Shown piece by piece: positions 27,201 through 36,050 of a stretch of DNA of 64,000 bases (positions within the stretch are counted from its first letter, which is position 1; each line of letters opens with the position of its first letter). The notes below the pieces were generated by a model. It was given only the letters and a program-made list of their open reading frames with translations. It had not been told where the DNA came from and did not search any database. A program made the position numbers and the translations under genes. Origin of the DNA: JAFEDN01 sp963795715 (lineage in GTDB: Bacteria > Pseudomonadota > Gammaproteobacteria > Coxiellales > Coxiellaceae); assembly GCA_963795715.1 (NCBI GenBank), contig CAWCIY010000003.1:496001-560000 (forward strand), given 5' to 3'.

Positions 27201-27981
27201 TATGTAATAATTCTAAAAATCTATTTATTTCTTCTATATCAATAAATCTCTTTTTTAAACTACTTGCTTCATTAATTTTTCTGCTTAAATAGACTTGAAT
27301 ATTTTTTATAGCAATTTCAATTGTATTTCTAGAGGATGAGGTATTGGTCAAAATAAAATTACTTAATTGGTCAAAAGCCAATTTTTTTATAGCGTCAGGC
27401 TGTAGATTTATTTTGGAATGAGACCTATCTGGTGAAAAAATTTCACTAAGGTCCTTGAATTCTGGTTGATTTAGATAAAAATGAATGGCTGATTTCTTTT
27501 CATCTGATTCTTGGGAGTGATGTTGTATTAAGTTCATGTCAAGAGGAGGATCTAATGCCGATGGGATACTTCCTAATCCCATTTTTTCATCAAGATTTTT
27601 ATTTTCAGCCAAGCGGTACCAGCGAAGAGCTTCCGTTAGGTCTTGTTTTACAAGATACCCCTTTTGATACGCATATCCTAGTCTACTTTGTGCCGGTGAA
27701 TACCCATATTTTGCAGCTAAAGTTAGCCAACGGATTGGTTCATCCAGTGGCACACAAGATGTTACCCAAAACTCAGGGATTGCTATAGAAGTTAGGACAT
27801 CTAAGAACCAAGGAGTGCAAACTTCTTTATTTTCTTTTAATATCTGGCTTATTTCATCATATGCAGAATCAGGATTATCTAAAACCAGTTTTTCTATTGT
27901 GGAAGCATTTTCTGCTTTAATTGCTTTAAGGAGTGGATTTTTTTCGGACTGATTTACATCTGGGTATACACTATTAAACAT
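24247..27981 (-). CDS. 1244-residue Sel1-repeat protein with a possible nucleotidyltransferase-like domain
   Basis: The N-terminus (about 80-130) has one or two degenerate Sel1 units, followed by coiled-coil-like sequence and a Lys/Ser-rich linker (about 430-560). A region at about 575-860 is unique to this paralogue. It shows LRGSFVLYAM (G596-S597), AAHDTDAII (D616, D618) and LNDLDISVILPG (D658, D660), the order expected for a nucleotidyltransferase fold, though the GS-to-D gap is longer than usual. Eight Sel1 repeats of 36 residues (917-1204; LGFCYEKGTGV, EAVRLYRLAADQG) form the C-terminal solenoid, followed by a 40-residue polar tail. Sel1 solenoids bind proteins and are common in Legionella effectors. 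There is no signal peptide. The next gene upstream is a paralogue with the same N-terminal half. Confidence 0.88.
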   Translation of the reverse strand: MFNSVYPDVNQSEKNPLLKAIKAENASTIEKLVLDNPDSAYDEISQILKENKEVCTPWFLDVLTSIAIPEFWVTSCVPLDEPIRWLTLAAKYGYSPAQSRLGYAYQKGYLVKQDLTEALRWYRLAENKNLDEKMGLGSIPSALDPPLDMNLIQHHSQESDEKKSAIHFYLNQPEFKDLSEIFSPDRSHSKINLQPDAIKKLAFDQLSNFILTNTSSSRNTIEIAIKNIQVYLSRKINEASSLKKRFIDIEEINRFLELLHTCCEQVPPTDSLYTGITFPPKVRQTGSNFFEDLMESYLNAENFDEALEHASTYKKLQNLQVNDNKQKSIANNPSKKINCLKSIKANIDSILKKLMNLEKRTKDIKQDGWGKIKEDGASLLSKIEEQILKLGLTQQNESSAIYIKFKKQLDKAKKNLESLKTEIEPSLSKSSKNDDIKKMPSDESSSEQQNLPPVNQGNGALHAEKIKKQPVKNKRPGKRSKKKQNSPKKTVITKKTSEQKESEDDKPGLSNTAEMNQQSEPQKKASHRPLLNENKEEDSKLPIKGKAANKNQIKAQLFKFNSTEIKLTPGQNASLNKLVSLKIELSPSGTELKLRGSFVLYAMCKKLNKGGFAAHDTDAIIDLTLNPGKQGLVETLLRELGFKLEVIADTYRGYTLNDLDISVILPGFKKNDNHFLLTTVTMDFEKSNSNEYNFLLSEADAQLLSTWIERGLFPIELPEYNNTNVRYFFYRLVKYIDPNKNQLTPYFYFENPDEEISGSNLSSYWDFYFLNIYKDSELTSHLNHHYKTMTRIFEEKLYPRSDSPVASFLYHFCLAHLYYKPGWKEYKEAFASSLTASLIKYFNENPQEANNFSNYLSKELNCYQAPIILDHRIYDDKRQLEHLYPHSKDCDEKRINGRKIAAQPLTADQDLEEQFILGLRYEDGSGVKKDLKEAVRLYRLAADQGHAPAQNNLGACYQRGIGVDKDTQEAVRLYRLAANQEYAAAQKKLGFCYEKGIGVRKDLKEAVRLYRLAADQGYAAAQNKLGFCYEKGTGVEKDDKEAVRLYRLAADQGYTAAQYTLGFCYEKGTGVEKDDKEAVRLYRLAANQGYAKAQITLGICYQKGKGVGKDDKEAVGLYRSAADQDLPLAQYYLGVCYEHGVGVADDIEEALRLYRLAAAQGYVLAQYKLGVCYQYGNGVEKDDKEAEYLYRLAADQGNMSASRQLHYYYHHNNQQNFWKQLNSQPGKQGLKNQGRNNPRPGSPY

Positions 27982-28087
27982 ATTTTCTCGCTTTAGATTT
28001 GTTATATAAATTAGGAGTTATATCGCTTATAGAAAATTAACAGAGTAATTGTATCAAAATGATAATTAAGGTATTCAGGGCTCCGCA

Positions 28088-31000
28088 TTAATACGGATGC
28101 CCTGGACGGGGATTTTTAAGACCTTGATTTTGCTTACCAGGATGCAAGTTTGGCTGATTCCAAATGCGTTGTGGGTTGTAATATAACTGATTACTAGCTG
28201 ATTCATTTCCTTGGTCAGCAGCTAGAAGATATAAGCGCTTCGCTTCTTTGTCATCTTTTTCTACCCCATGACCATGTTGATAACAAACACCTAACCTATA
28301 TTGAGCGGATGCATTCCCATTTTGAGCAGCTGAACGATAAAAGCGCACGGCTTCTTTGTCATCTTTTTTTACCCCATTACCATACTGATAACAAACACCT
28401 AACTTATATTGAGCTAACGTATACCCCTGGTCAGCTGCTAAACGATAAAAGCGCGCGGCTTCTTTGTCATCTTTTTTTACCCCATCACCATACTGATAAC
28501 AAATACCTAACTTATATTGAGCGGATGCATTCCCATTTTGAGCAGCTAAATGATAAAAGTACACCGCTTCTTTGATGTCTTGTTTCACTCCATTCCCATT
28601 CTGATAACAAACACCTAACTTATATTGAGCTAACGTATACCCCTGGTCAGCTGCTAAACGATATAAGCGCACCGCTTCTTTATCATCTTTTTCCACCCCA
28701 ATATGATTCTGATAACAATAACCTAAAAGATTTTGGGCCTGCGCATACCCCTGGTCAGCCGCTAAACGATATAAGCGCACCGCTTCTTCGGCGTCTTTTT
28801 CCACCCCAATACCCTTCTCATAACAAAAACCTAAAGTATTTTGGGCCTGCGCATACCCCTGGTCAGCCGCTAAACGATAAAAGCGCACCGCTTCTTCGGC
28901 GTCTTGCTCCACCCCATTACCCTTCTCATAACAATAACCTAAACTAAATTGGGCTGGCGCATTCCCCTGGTTAGCCGCTAAACGATATAAGCGCACCGCT
29001 TCTTCGGCGTCTTGCTCCACCCCATTACCCATCTCATAACAAGAACCTAAACTAAATTGCGCTGGCGCATACTTCTGGTCAGCCGCTAAACGATATAAGC
29101 GCACCGCTTCTTTGATATCTTCCTCCACCCCAATACGATGTTCATAACAAAATCCCAATTTATATTGGGCTAACCCATATCCTTGGTCAGCCGCTAAACG
29201 ATAGAAGCGCACCGCTTCTTTGGCATCTTTTTCCATTCCATTACCCATCTCATAACAAAGACCTAAATTATTTTGGGCCGGCGCATTCCCCTGGTCAGCC
29301 GCTAAACGATAGAAGCGCACCGCTTCTTTGGCGTCTTTTTTCACCCCATTACCATGCTCATAACAATGACCTAAACTAAATTGGGCTAACCCATATCCTT
29401 GGTCAGCCGCTAAACGATATAAGCGCACCGTTTCTTTGATATCTTTTTCCACCCCAATACCATTTTCATAACAAAATCCTAAACGATATTGGGCTGACGC
29501 ATTGCCTTGTTTAGCAGCTAAACGAAATAAGCGCACCGCTTCTTTCGCGTCTTGTTTCACTCCAGTACCTTGCTGATAAAAAATTCCCAAAGAATTTTGG
29601 GCTGTTACATTGCCTTGCTCAGCAGCTAAACGATATAAGCGGAATGTTTCTTGGGTATCTTTCTCCACCCCAATACCATACTGATAACAAAAACCTAACC
29701 TATATTGGGCTAACGCATACCCCTGTTCAGCCGCTAAACGATATAAGCGCACCGCTTCTTTTGGATCTTCTTTTTCCACTCCATTACCATCTTCATAACA
29801 AATTCCTAAAAAATATTGGGCTTGCGCATTCCCCTGATCTACAGCTAAACGATATAAGCGCACCGCTTCTTCGAGATCTTTTTCCACCCCATGGCCATTC
29901 GCATAACAAAATCCTAAATTACGTTGGGCTGATGCATATTTCTGGTCAACAGCTAAACGATATAAGCGCACCGCTTTTTTGAAATCTTTGCCTACCCCGA
30001 GACCCTTCTCATAACAAAAACCTAAAGAATTTCGAGCCGGAGCATACCCCTGGTCAGCCGCTAAACGATAGAAGCGCACTGCTTCTTTGGCGTCTTTTTC
30101 TACCCCAATACCATTCCTATAACAAAAACCTAAAGTATTTTGGGCCGGAGCATACCCCTGGTCAGCCGCTAAACGATATAAGCGCACCGCTTCTTTGGTG
30201 TCTTTCTCCACCCCGAGACCCTTCTCATAACAAAAACCTAAAGAATTTCGAGCCGGAGCATACCCCTGGTCAGCCGCTAAACGATAGAAGCGCACTGCTT
30301 CTTTGGCGTCTTTTTCTACCCCAATACCATTCCTATAACAAAAACCTAAAGTATTTTGGGCCGGAGCATACCCCTGGTCAGCCGCTAAACGATATAAGCG
30401 CACCGCTTCTTTGGTGTCTTTCTCCACCCCGAGACCCTTCTCATAACAAAATCCTAAAGTTTTTTGGGCTGACGCATTGCCCTGGTCAGCAGCTAAACGA
30501 AAAAATTGCACCACTTCTTTCAAATCTTGCTCCGCCCCGGTGCCATTCTTATAATGAAGATCTAGGCTATTTTGGGTTTGTACATCCCTCTGTCTCGCAG
30601 CTAAAAGATACAAGCGCATCGCTTCTTTGATGTCATCTGCCACTCCGACGCCCTTTTCGTAACAAATTCCTAAATTATATTGTGCTAAGGCGAGACCCTG
30701 ATCAGCAGCCAAACGATATAAGCGCACCGCTTCTTTGGCATCTTGTTCTACGCCTTTACCCATCTCATAACAAACACCTAAATTAAACTGTGCCAGTGGG
30801 AAACTTTGATTAACCGCTAATTGAAATAAACACACTGTTTCTTTAATGTCTTGTTCCACCCCAAGACCCTTCAGATAACAAAAACCTAAAGAATTTTGAG
30901 CCGGAGCATACCCTTGGTCAGCAGCTAAACGATATAAGCGCACCGCTTCTTGGATGTTCCTTTCCATCCCGATACCCTTCTCATAACAAACACCTAACGT

Positions 31001-33265
31001 ATTTTGAGCTGCAGCATACCCCTGGTCAGCAGCTAATCGATATAACCGCACTGCTTCTTTGGCATCTTGTTCTACTCCAAGACCCTGCTCATAACAAAAA
31101 CCTAAATTAAATTGGGCTAAGGCATTTCCCTGGTCAGTCGCTAAACGATATAACCGCAACGCTTCTTTGAGATCTTGTTCCACCCCAAGGCCATTCGCAT
31201 AACAAGCTCCTAAATTATTTTGAGCGGGCGCATGGTTCTGGTCAGCCGCTAAACGATATAACCGCACTGCTTCTTCGGGGTTTTTTTCCACCCCGCGGCC
31301 ATCTTCATAACAAATTCCTAAATTGTTTTGGGCCGGCGCATATCCCTCGTTAGCAGCTAAATGATATAACTGCACCGCTTTTATGGGGTCTTCCACCCTA
31401 CTGCCATTTTCATAACGACGCCCCAAAATAAACTGTAGCCTCAAAATAAACTGTTTCTTAGGAGCCTGATCAGCAGCTTCCACATGATCTGCTGAGTACA
31501 AGTGTTCAAGCTGACGCTTATCGTCGTCAATCCTGTTGTCACTTATAATGGGAAAATTATTCGCTTCCAGTGGGTTTTCGATGTCTGGTTGGCTGAGCTT
31601 TCTTTCTGCTTTATCTTCAATTGGAAGTTCGCTATCCGCTTTCTTGTTTTCGTTCAAGAGAGGCTGAGGTGAAGCCTCTTCTTGTGGTTCTGACTGCTGG
31701 TTCGTCTTTGCAATGATTGCATCTTTGGATTCCTTTTGTTTTGGTTTTTCTTTTGTGATGTTAGTTTTTAGGTGCGACTTTTTCTTCCTTTTGCTTCTAT
31801 TGCCAGGTGGCTTATTTTTAACTGGCTGTTTTTTGGTTTTTTCTGCGTGTAATGCTCCATTTTCTTTGTCAGCAGGGGGTAGGTTTTGTTGCTCGCTTGA
31901 AGATTCATCCGATGGCAGCTTTTTAATGTCATCATTTTTTGACGATTCTGAAAGAGAGGGCTCAATTTCCGTTTTTAGAGATTCTAAATTTTTTTCAGCC
32001 TTGTCCAGTTGATTTTTAAAATTTATATAAATAGCCGAACTTTCGTTTTGTTGAGTGCGTCCCAATTCGGAAATCTGTTCTTTGATTTTAGATAATAATA
32101 ATGCCTTTTCTTCTTTTATTTTTCCCCGCCCATCCTGTTTTATATCTGTTGTTCTTTTTTCAAGATTCATTAATCTTTTTAAAATTGAATCAATATTAAC
32201 CTTAATTGACTGAAGGCATTTTATTTTTTTGTATGGATTATAAGTAATTGAGTTTTGTTTGTTATCATTAGCTAGAAGAATTTGTAATTTGTTATAAATT
32301 GTCGCATGCTCTAAAGCTTTATCAAAATTTTCAGCGTTCAAATAAGATTCCATTAGATCTTCAAAGAAATTTGAGCCACTAACCTTAGGTGGAAAAATAA
32401 TCCCAGTATATAATGAATCGGTTGGCAGTACCTGTTCACAACAGGTATGTAATAATTCTAAAAATCTATTTATTTCTTCTATATCAACAAGTTGCTTTTT
32501 TAAATTACTTGCTTCATTAATTTTTTTGCTTAAATAGACTTGAATGTTTTTTATGGCAATTTCAATTGTATTTTTAGAAGATGGGGACTTGGTCAAAATA
32601 AAATTACTTAATTCGTCAAAAGCCAATTTTTTTATAGTGGCAGGCGGTAGATGAGACCTATGTGGTGAAAAAATTTTACTAAGGCCCTTGAATTCTGGTT
32701 GATTTAGATAAAAGTGAATGGCTGTCTTTTCATCTGATTTTTGGGAATGTTGATGTTGATCATGATCATGATGAGAATAATAATGTTTATTTACTAAGTT
32801 CATAAAATAAAGATCATTATTTAATATCCCTAATATCGATGCCATACTTTCTAATTCCATTGTTTCATCAAAAGAATTATTTTCAGCCATGAGGTACCAG
32901 CGAATAACATCCGTTTGGTTTTGTGTTACAAGATTCCCCACTTGATATTCATATCCTAGTCTACTTCGTGCCGGTGAATACCCACATTTTGCAGCTAAAG
33001 TTAGCCAACGGATTGGTTCCTCCCGTGGCGCTGTAGAGTCTACCCAAAACTCAAACGCAGGGTTTCCTATAGAAGTTAGGACCTCTAAGAACCAATGAGT
33101 GCAAACTTCTTTATGTTCTTTTAGTATTTTGCTTATTTCATTATAGGTGGAATCAGGATTACCTTTAATCAGGCTTTTTATTGTGTTTGTATCGCTTGCT
33201 TTAATTGCTTTAAGGAGTGGACTGTTTTCGGGCTGATTTACACTTGGGTATACCTTATTAAACAT
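28088..33265 (-). CDS. 1725-residue Sel1-repeat protein with 30 tandem repeats
   Basis: The N-terminal 560 residues are closely related to the 1244-residue neighbour (the start FNKVYPSVNQPENSPLLKAI matches FNSVYPDVNQSEKNPLLKAI). The candidate nucleotidyltransferase segment is absent: the Lys/Ser linker runs almost directly into DDKRQLEHLY and the Sel1 array. I count 30 consecutive Sel1 repeats of mostly 36 residues at about 614-1693 (DNA 28187-31426), then the tail NPRPGHPY, matching NPRPGSPY in the neighbour. The array forms a long TPR-like solenoid for protein-protein contacts. The sequences past the two stops are also alike, so the pair arose by tandem duplication. There is no signal peptide; a translocated effector is likely by family analogy. 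Confidence 0.92.
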   Translation of the reverse strand: MFNKVYPSVNQPENSPLLKAIKASDTNTIKSLIKGNPDSTYNEISKILKEHKEVCTHWFLEVLTSIGNPAFEFWVDSTAPREEPIRWLTLAAKCGYSPARSRLGYEYQVGNLVTQNQTDVIRWYLMAENNSFDETMELESMASILGILNNDLYFMNLVNKHYYSHHDHDQHQHSQKSDEKTAIHFYLNQPEFKGLSKIFSPHRSHLPPATIKKLAFDELSNFILTKSPSSKNTIEIAIKNIQVYLSKKINEASNLKKQLVDIEEINRFLELLHTCCEQVLPTDSLYTGIIFPPKVSGSNFFEDLMESYLNAENFDKALEHATIYNKLQILLANDNKQNSITYNPYKKIKCLQSIKVNIDSILKRLMNLEKRTTDIKQDGRGKIKEEKALLLSKIKEQISELGRTQQNESSAIYINFKNQLDKAEKNLESLKTEIEPSLSESSKNDDIKKLPSDESSSEQQNLPPADKENGALHAEKTKKQPVKNKPPGNRSKRKKKSHLKTNITKEKPKQKESKDAIIAKTNQQSEPQEEASPQPLLNENKKADSELPIEDKAERKLSQPDIENPLEANNFPIISDNRIDDDKRQLEHLYSADHVEAADQAPKKQFILRLQFILGRRYENGSRVEDPIKAVQLYHLAANEGYAPAQNNLGICYEDGRGVEKNPEEAVRLYRLAADQNHAPAQNNLGACYANGLGVEQDLKEALRLYRLATDQGNALAQFNLGFCYEQGLGVEQDAKEAVRLYRLAADQGYAAAQNTLGVCYEKGIGMERNIQEAVRLYRLAADQGYAPAQNSLGFCYLKGLGVEQDIKETVCLFQLAVNQSFPLAQFNLGVCYEMGKGVEQDAKEAVRLYRLAADQGLALAQYNLGICYEKGVGVADDIKEAMRLYLLAARQRDVQTQNSLDLHYKNGTGAEQDLKEVVQFFRLAADQGNASAQKTLGFCYEKGLGVEKDTKEAVRLYRLAADQGYAPAQNTLGFCYRNGIGVEKDAKEAVRFYRLAADQGYAPARNSLGFCYEKGLGVEKDTKEAVRLYRLAADQGYAPAQNTLGFCYRNGIGVEKDAKEAVRFYRLAADQGYAPARNSLGFCYEKGLGVGKDFKKAVRLYRLAVDQKYASAQRNLGFCYANGHGVEKDLEEAVRLYRLAVDQGNAQAQYFLGICYEDGNGVEKEDPKEAVRLYRLAAEQGYALAQYRLGFCYQYGIGVEKDTQETFRLYRLAAEQGNVTAQNSLGIFYQQGTGVKQDAKEAVRLFRLAAKQGNASAQYRLGFCYENGIGVEKDIKETVRLYRLAADQGYGLAQFSLGHCYEHGNGVKKDAKEAVRFYRLAADQGNAPAQNNLGLCYEMGNGMEKDAKEAVRFYRLAADQGYGLAQYKLGFCYEHRIGVEEDIKEAVRLYRLAADQKYAPAQFSLGSCYEMGNGVEQDAEEAVRLYRLAANQGNAPAQFSLGYCYEKGNGVEQDAEEAVRFYRLAADQGYAQAQNTLGFCYEKGIGVEKDAEEAVRLYRLAADQGYAQAQNLLGYCYQNHIGVEKDDKEAVRLYRLAADQGYTLAQYKLGVCYQNGNGVKQDIKEAVYFYHLAAQNGNASAQYKLGICYQYGDGVKKDDKEAARFYRLAADQGYTLAQYKLGVCYQYGNGVKKDDKEAVRFYRSAAQNGNASAQYRLGVCYQHGHGVEKDDKEAKRLYLLAADQGNESASNQLYYNPQRIWNQPNLHPGKQNQGLKNPRPGHPY
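29994..30441 (-). repeat. Exact 216-bp duplication inside the Sel1 array
   Basis: Two consecutive Sel1 repeats (216 bp) recur without visible change: sequence from about 30001 (GACCCTTCTCATAACAAAAA) recurs at 30217, and its start recurs again at 30433. At protein level, repeats 10-11 and 12-13 are identical. This indicates very recent expansion by unequal crossing over. Confidence 0.85.
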
Positions 33266-33399
33266 ATTTTCTCGCGTTAGATTTGTTATATTAAATTAAA
33301 GTTATGTCGCTTATAGAAAGTTAAACAGAGTCATTGTATCAAAATAAATAAATATTGCAAATTAAAATGAGTTGGTAATGCGCGGAAATGGCTGTTTCC

Positions 33400-33428
33400 G
33401 TCATACCGCGACTTGATCGCGGGATGAC
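33400..33428. repeat. GTCAT-CCCGCG type palindrome
   Basis: GTCATACCGCG and CGCGGGATGAC pair 10 of 11 bases around ACTTGAT. It is the same repeat class as 24114-24142. It truncates the hemL remnant. Confidence 0.75.
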
Positions 33429-33574
33429 GAGGTGAGGTATGGCCAGGCTCGTGAGTGAAAAAAATGCCGAACAAGCCACCGCAAGCCACAGTATTCAAGG
33501 GGATTTTTGCTGCAAGGGTACGTTCTTGTATGCCTTTCATTAGTTCGCGGCTGAGCTGATCCAGCGATGGGTAG

Positions 33575-34034
33575 CTCATATTCCGCACCACTTAAGCCAA
33601 GTTTTTTGATTTAATTTTATACCATCTAAGGTTAAGTCCTACATTCCTGCGATCTTTTAGATTTTTTCTGATTAAATAAATCATACTAGCCACTTTATTA
33701 GTCATTGCTTCGCTAACGCTTCCAATGACGCTCTTGTTCCCTCTCCCGTACCCGGGAGAGGGTTAGGGTGAGGGTGAGGGCATTTGTTAAATTTTTGAGC
33801 CCCCTCACCCCGACCCTCTCCCCCGAGTACGGGGGAGAGGGAGGAGTAGAGCGCGTCTTTTCTAATATTTCCCCATCTTCTTTGGGGGTGGGGTGCTCGC
33901 AATGACGTGGTGAAATTTATTAACCTGCTGATTTTTATTGATAACTTAATTGTAAAACTTCAAAAAAGATCGCAGGAATGTGGGATCTCTCTTCAATTAA
34001 ATAGATTTTCTTGGACAATTAGGTGCGGAATATG
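33575..34034. mobile_element. 460-bp MITE with imperfect long terminal inverted repeats and 6-bp target duplication
   Basis: The left end CTCATATTCCGCACCACTTA and the reverse complement of the right end (CATATTCCGCACCTAATTGT) match over 13 bases, and matching continues with gaps for about 85 bases to ACATTCCTGCGATCTTTT in both arms. GGGTAG occurs immediately outside both ends (33569-33574 and 34035-34040). Excision would restore the hemL frame. There is no coding potential; a second repeat (33738-33842) lies inside. Confidence 0.85.
33738..33842. repeat. CCCTCTCCC/GGGAGAGGG double hairpin nested in the MITE
   Basis: CCCTCTCCCGTACCCGGGAG and AGGGTTAGGGTGAGGG are followed about 30 bases later by the inverted counterpart CCCCTCACCCCGACCCTCTC with its own GGGGGAGAGGG arm. 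This GC-rich repeat type is widespread in gammaproteobacterial genomes. Open frames across it are artefacts. Confidence 0.8.
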
Positions 34035-34113
34035 GGGTAGTGATCAACAGTCAATTGTTTCAAGGTAGCTAAACCAGCGGCCATAGCCACGGGATTGCCG
34101 GATAACGAAGAGA

Positions 34114-34177
34114 GGGTCAAGTCCTTATTCCTTATTTCTGATGACCCTTACAGAATTAAGGATTAAGGACTTGACCC
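34114..34177. repeat. Full GGGTCAAGTCC-type hairpin repeat
   Basis: GGGTCAAGTCCTTATTCCTT at the left pairs with AAGGATTAAGGACTTGACCC at the right, around an ATTTCTGATGACCCTTACAG core. It lies just past the stop of the zinc-finger gene, so it could end that transcript. The left 36 bases equal those at 22311-22346. Confidence 0.85.
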
Positions 34178-34187
34178 TGATGACGCA

Positions 34188-35987
34188 TTAATAAAAATTA
34201 AAATTGGATTCTTTTTCAAAATGGTCGCTTATTTCTCGGATAGTCTTTTGGAGGTTATTAGCTTTTATCGAATTTGCAAATAATTTAATATAATCATGTG
34301 AGAAATCAGAATCAAAATGTTGGTCACTATTTTTTTTATTTATTACCATTAAAGGATCTTTTCTCTTTTCTGGTAATAAAATCTTTACGAGTGAGGTATT
34401 AAATCCAGGTCGACCAGAGTTTTGATCAACCCCTACTTGAAAATCAGTTACCTTTTCCCAACCTGGTTTCTTGTTAAGAAAAAATGTTAGTACATCTTTT
34501 AAGTAACAATCATCTGGAGCGTTTGTACCTAGCGAAATAGGAGTACGATACATTGTGAAAAAACGAGAAAATTCTTTACTCTCTAAATATTTTTTACCAT
34601 TTTGCTCATAATAAATATTAATGTATTCTTTGCAAAGATATGAAATAACGATATTAGTAAGCTGAGGTATTAAAATTTCTGCTTCCTCAAATAACAAAGC
34701 AATTAAATCAGAATCTTGACCTTGATAAGGAATGTTTAGCATTCTCAAAATTGTTTGTGTATTACTATTTTTAAATTTAGGATTTTCAGCAAACAGAATG
34801 ATCTGTTCTAGTAGACACAGATTCTTATCAGGCGCATGAGGATTAGGGCACGATGAAGGATTATAAATTACATTATAAGCAAGCGTGAACCATTTATAGC
34901 TGGGCATTTCATTTGCATTAATTTTTTTATAGTTATTCGGAGGTGATGGACGTTTAGAGGAATTGTATAATGATTTTAACTCAGGTATTTTTGTAGTTAA
35001 TGATAATAACGACTTGAAATTTAATTCGAAATGAGGAAGTTCTTCTAAGCCCATTACTAAATTTTTTAATTCTCCGTAATATTCATTTATTACCGTTTCT
35101 AAGAATCCTATTGGCGAAAATTCTTCACTGCCCCGCTGAACGTCTAAAGGTAAAAAATCTGGATGGCCCATTACAATAGCCAGTAAAGCACCCCAAATAT
35201 GGTTAACCATCATGTTCCTAGCTCGAGTGCCCTTTTTTAGACTAAAAATGCGATCGTTTCCGTTGAATAGTTCACGATACATGCTATTTAAAATTTCTGC
35301 AGCGAGAATTTGGCTTTCATCAAAAATTTTGTATCCTTCATCTTCCATAGATTTAAAAGTTGAATCCGAAACCTTGCTAGATAAATCATGGTTGCGTTTG
35401 AAAATAGATAATGAAGAATCTTGAAATTTTTTACTTATTGCATTTTCAATTAAATTATTATTTTGCAAAATTTTCAAAAGTTTTTCTTTTTTAATTAGTG
35501 GCAAATGTTCTTTAGCAGCCTCTTGATTATAATCGCTTAGAATCTTATAAAAGTCGCTGGTTGAAAAATTCGGTAATTTGTACAGTCTAATTGCAATAGA
35601 TATATTCTCCATAGCGTCAAAAAAACCATTATATGCTTCTTCAAGTTCTGCTATTTTTTCTTCTGGTTTTACCAAATCGCTATTGGTCATCGGTTGGGAA
35701 GAAGGAACCAAGCTGGGAACAGTGTTCGAAGAACCGGTGAGAGAATTTTTATGAGAAGAATCCGATTTACTTTTTTCAGAATGCATTTCCTCATGTTGCT
35801 CAAGAACTAACTTAGCTTCAAACGGATCAAACAAGGGGTTACGGCTAGAGCAACATTGACAGCGTTCGGCTATGTAATGAGCCGCCTTATGACGCCTCAA
35901 TATATATTTTGCCTTAAATTGTTTGTTGCAACCTGGATGCTCACACTTAAAATGGTTTTGCAGCGAAGCATTCAAATCATCTTTCAT
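34188..35987 (-). CDS. 599-residue protein with a eukaryotic-type C2H2 zinc finger
   Basis: The N-terminus fits the classical C2H2 consensus exactly: F13-x-C15-x4-C20-x3-F24-x5-L30-x2-H33-x3-H37. A second, degenerate finger may follow (C43-x2-C46-x18-H65-x3-H69). After a polar linker (about 70-110) comes a long helical region of unknown family (110-599) with no signal peptide or membrane helix. True TFIIIA-type fingers are rare in bacteria; Ros/MucR fingers have a different spacing and fold. A DNA- or protein-binding effector acting in the host nucleus is therefore plausible, but this is inference. The ATG at 35987 has GGAGG-like sequence ahead of it (AACGGAGGTTTTC). The gene is alone on its strand between two hairpin repeats. 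Confidence 0.82.
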   Translation of the reverse strand: MKDDLNASLQNHFKCEHPGCNKQFKAKYILRRHKAAHYIAERCQCCSSRNPLFDPFEAKLVLEQHEEMHSEKSKSDSSHKNSLTGSSNTVPSLVPSSQPMTNSDLVKPEEKIAELEEAYNGFFDAMENISIAIRLYKLPNFSTSDFYKILSDYNQEAAKEHLPLIKKEKLLKILQNNNLIENAISKKFQDSSLSIFKRNHDLSSKVSDSTFKSMEDEGYKIFDESQILAAEILNSMYRELFNGNDRIFSLKKGTRARNMMVNHIWGALLAIVMGHPDFLPLDVQRGSEEFSPIGFLETVINEYYGELKNLVMGLEELPHFELNFKSLLSLTTKIPELKSLYNSSKRPSPPNNYKKINANEMPSYKWFTLAYNVIYNPSSCPNPHAPDKNLCLLEQIILFAENPKFKNSNTQTILRMLNIPYQGQDSDLIALLFEEAEILIPQLTNIVISYLCKEYINIYYEQNGKKYLESKEFSRFFTMYRTPISLGTNAPDDCYLKDVLTFFLNKKPGWEKVTDFQVGVDQNSGRPGFNTSLVKILLPEKRKDPLMVINKKNSDQHFDSDFSHDYIKLFANSIKANNLQKTIREISDHFEKESNFNFY

Positions 35988-36050
35988 GAAAACCTCCGTT
36001 ATATAATATAATTTGTCATTTTAATAATTAAAGTCAAGCAAGTCCAAGGG

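Larger units (their letters stand above)
33331..34106 (-). pseudogene. hemL: Remnant of hemL (glutamate-1-semialdehyde aminomutase), split by a MITE
   Basis: Reverse-strand translation of 34106-34041 gives LSGNPVAMAAGLATLKQLTV followed by DHYP, matching the HemL C-terminal region. It resumes at about 33570 with PSLDQLSRELMKG, IPLNTVACGGLFGIFFT, also HemL. Removing the 460-bp insert and one 6-bp duplicate joins the pieces in frame as DHYPSLDQLS, at the spacing expected for HemL. The N-terminal two thirds, including the PLP lysine region, and the extreme C-terminus are missing. The 3' part runs into a palindromic repeat near 33428. HemL makes 5-aminolevulinate for haem, so an intact copy should exist elsewhere unless haem is scavenged. 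Confidence 0.85.

Noticed and set aside
28309..29982. Plus-strand open frames across the Sel1 array
   Set aside because: They are mirror-frame shadows of the repeats on the opposite strand, with the same 36-codon rhythm.
28187..31426. Regular 108-bp periodicity resembling a CRISPR or satellite array
   Set aside because: The period equals 36 codons and translates throughout as Sel1 repeats; there are no spacers.
33702..33902. 66-codon frame with repeated HPHPNPLPG-like peptides
   Set aside because: It is translation of the GC-rich CCCTCTCCC repeat inside the MITE.
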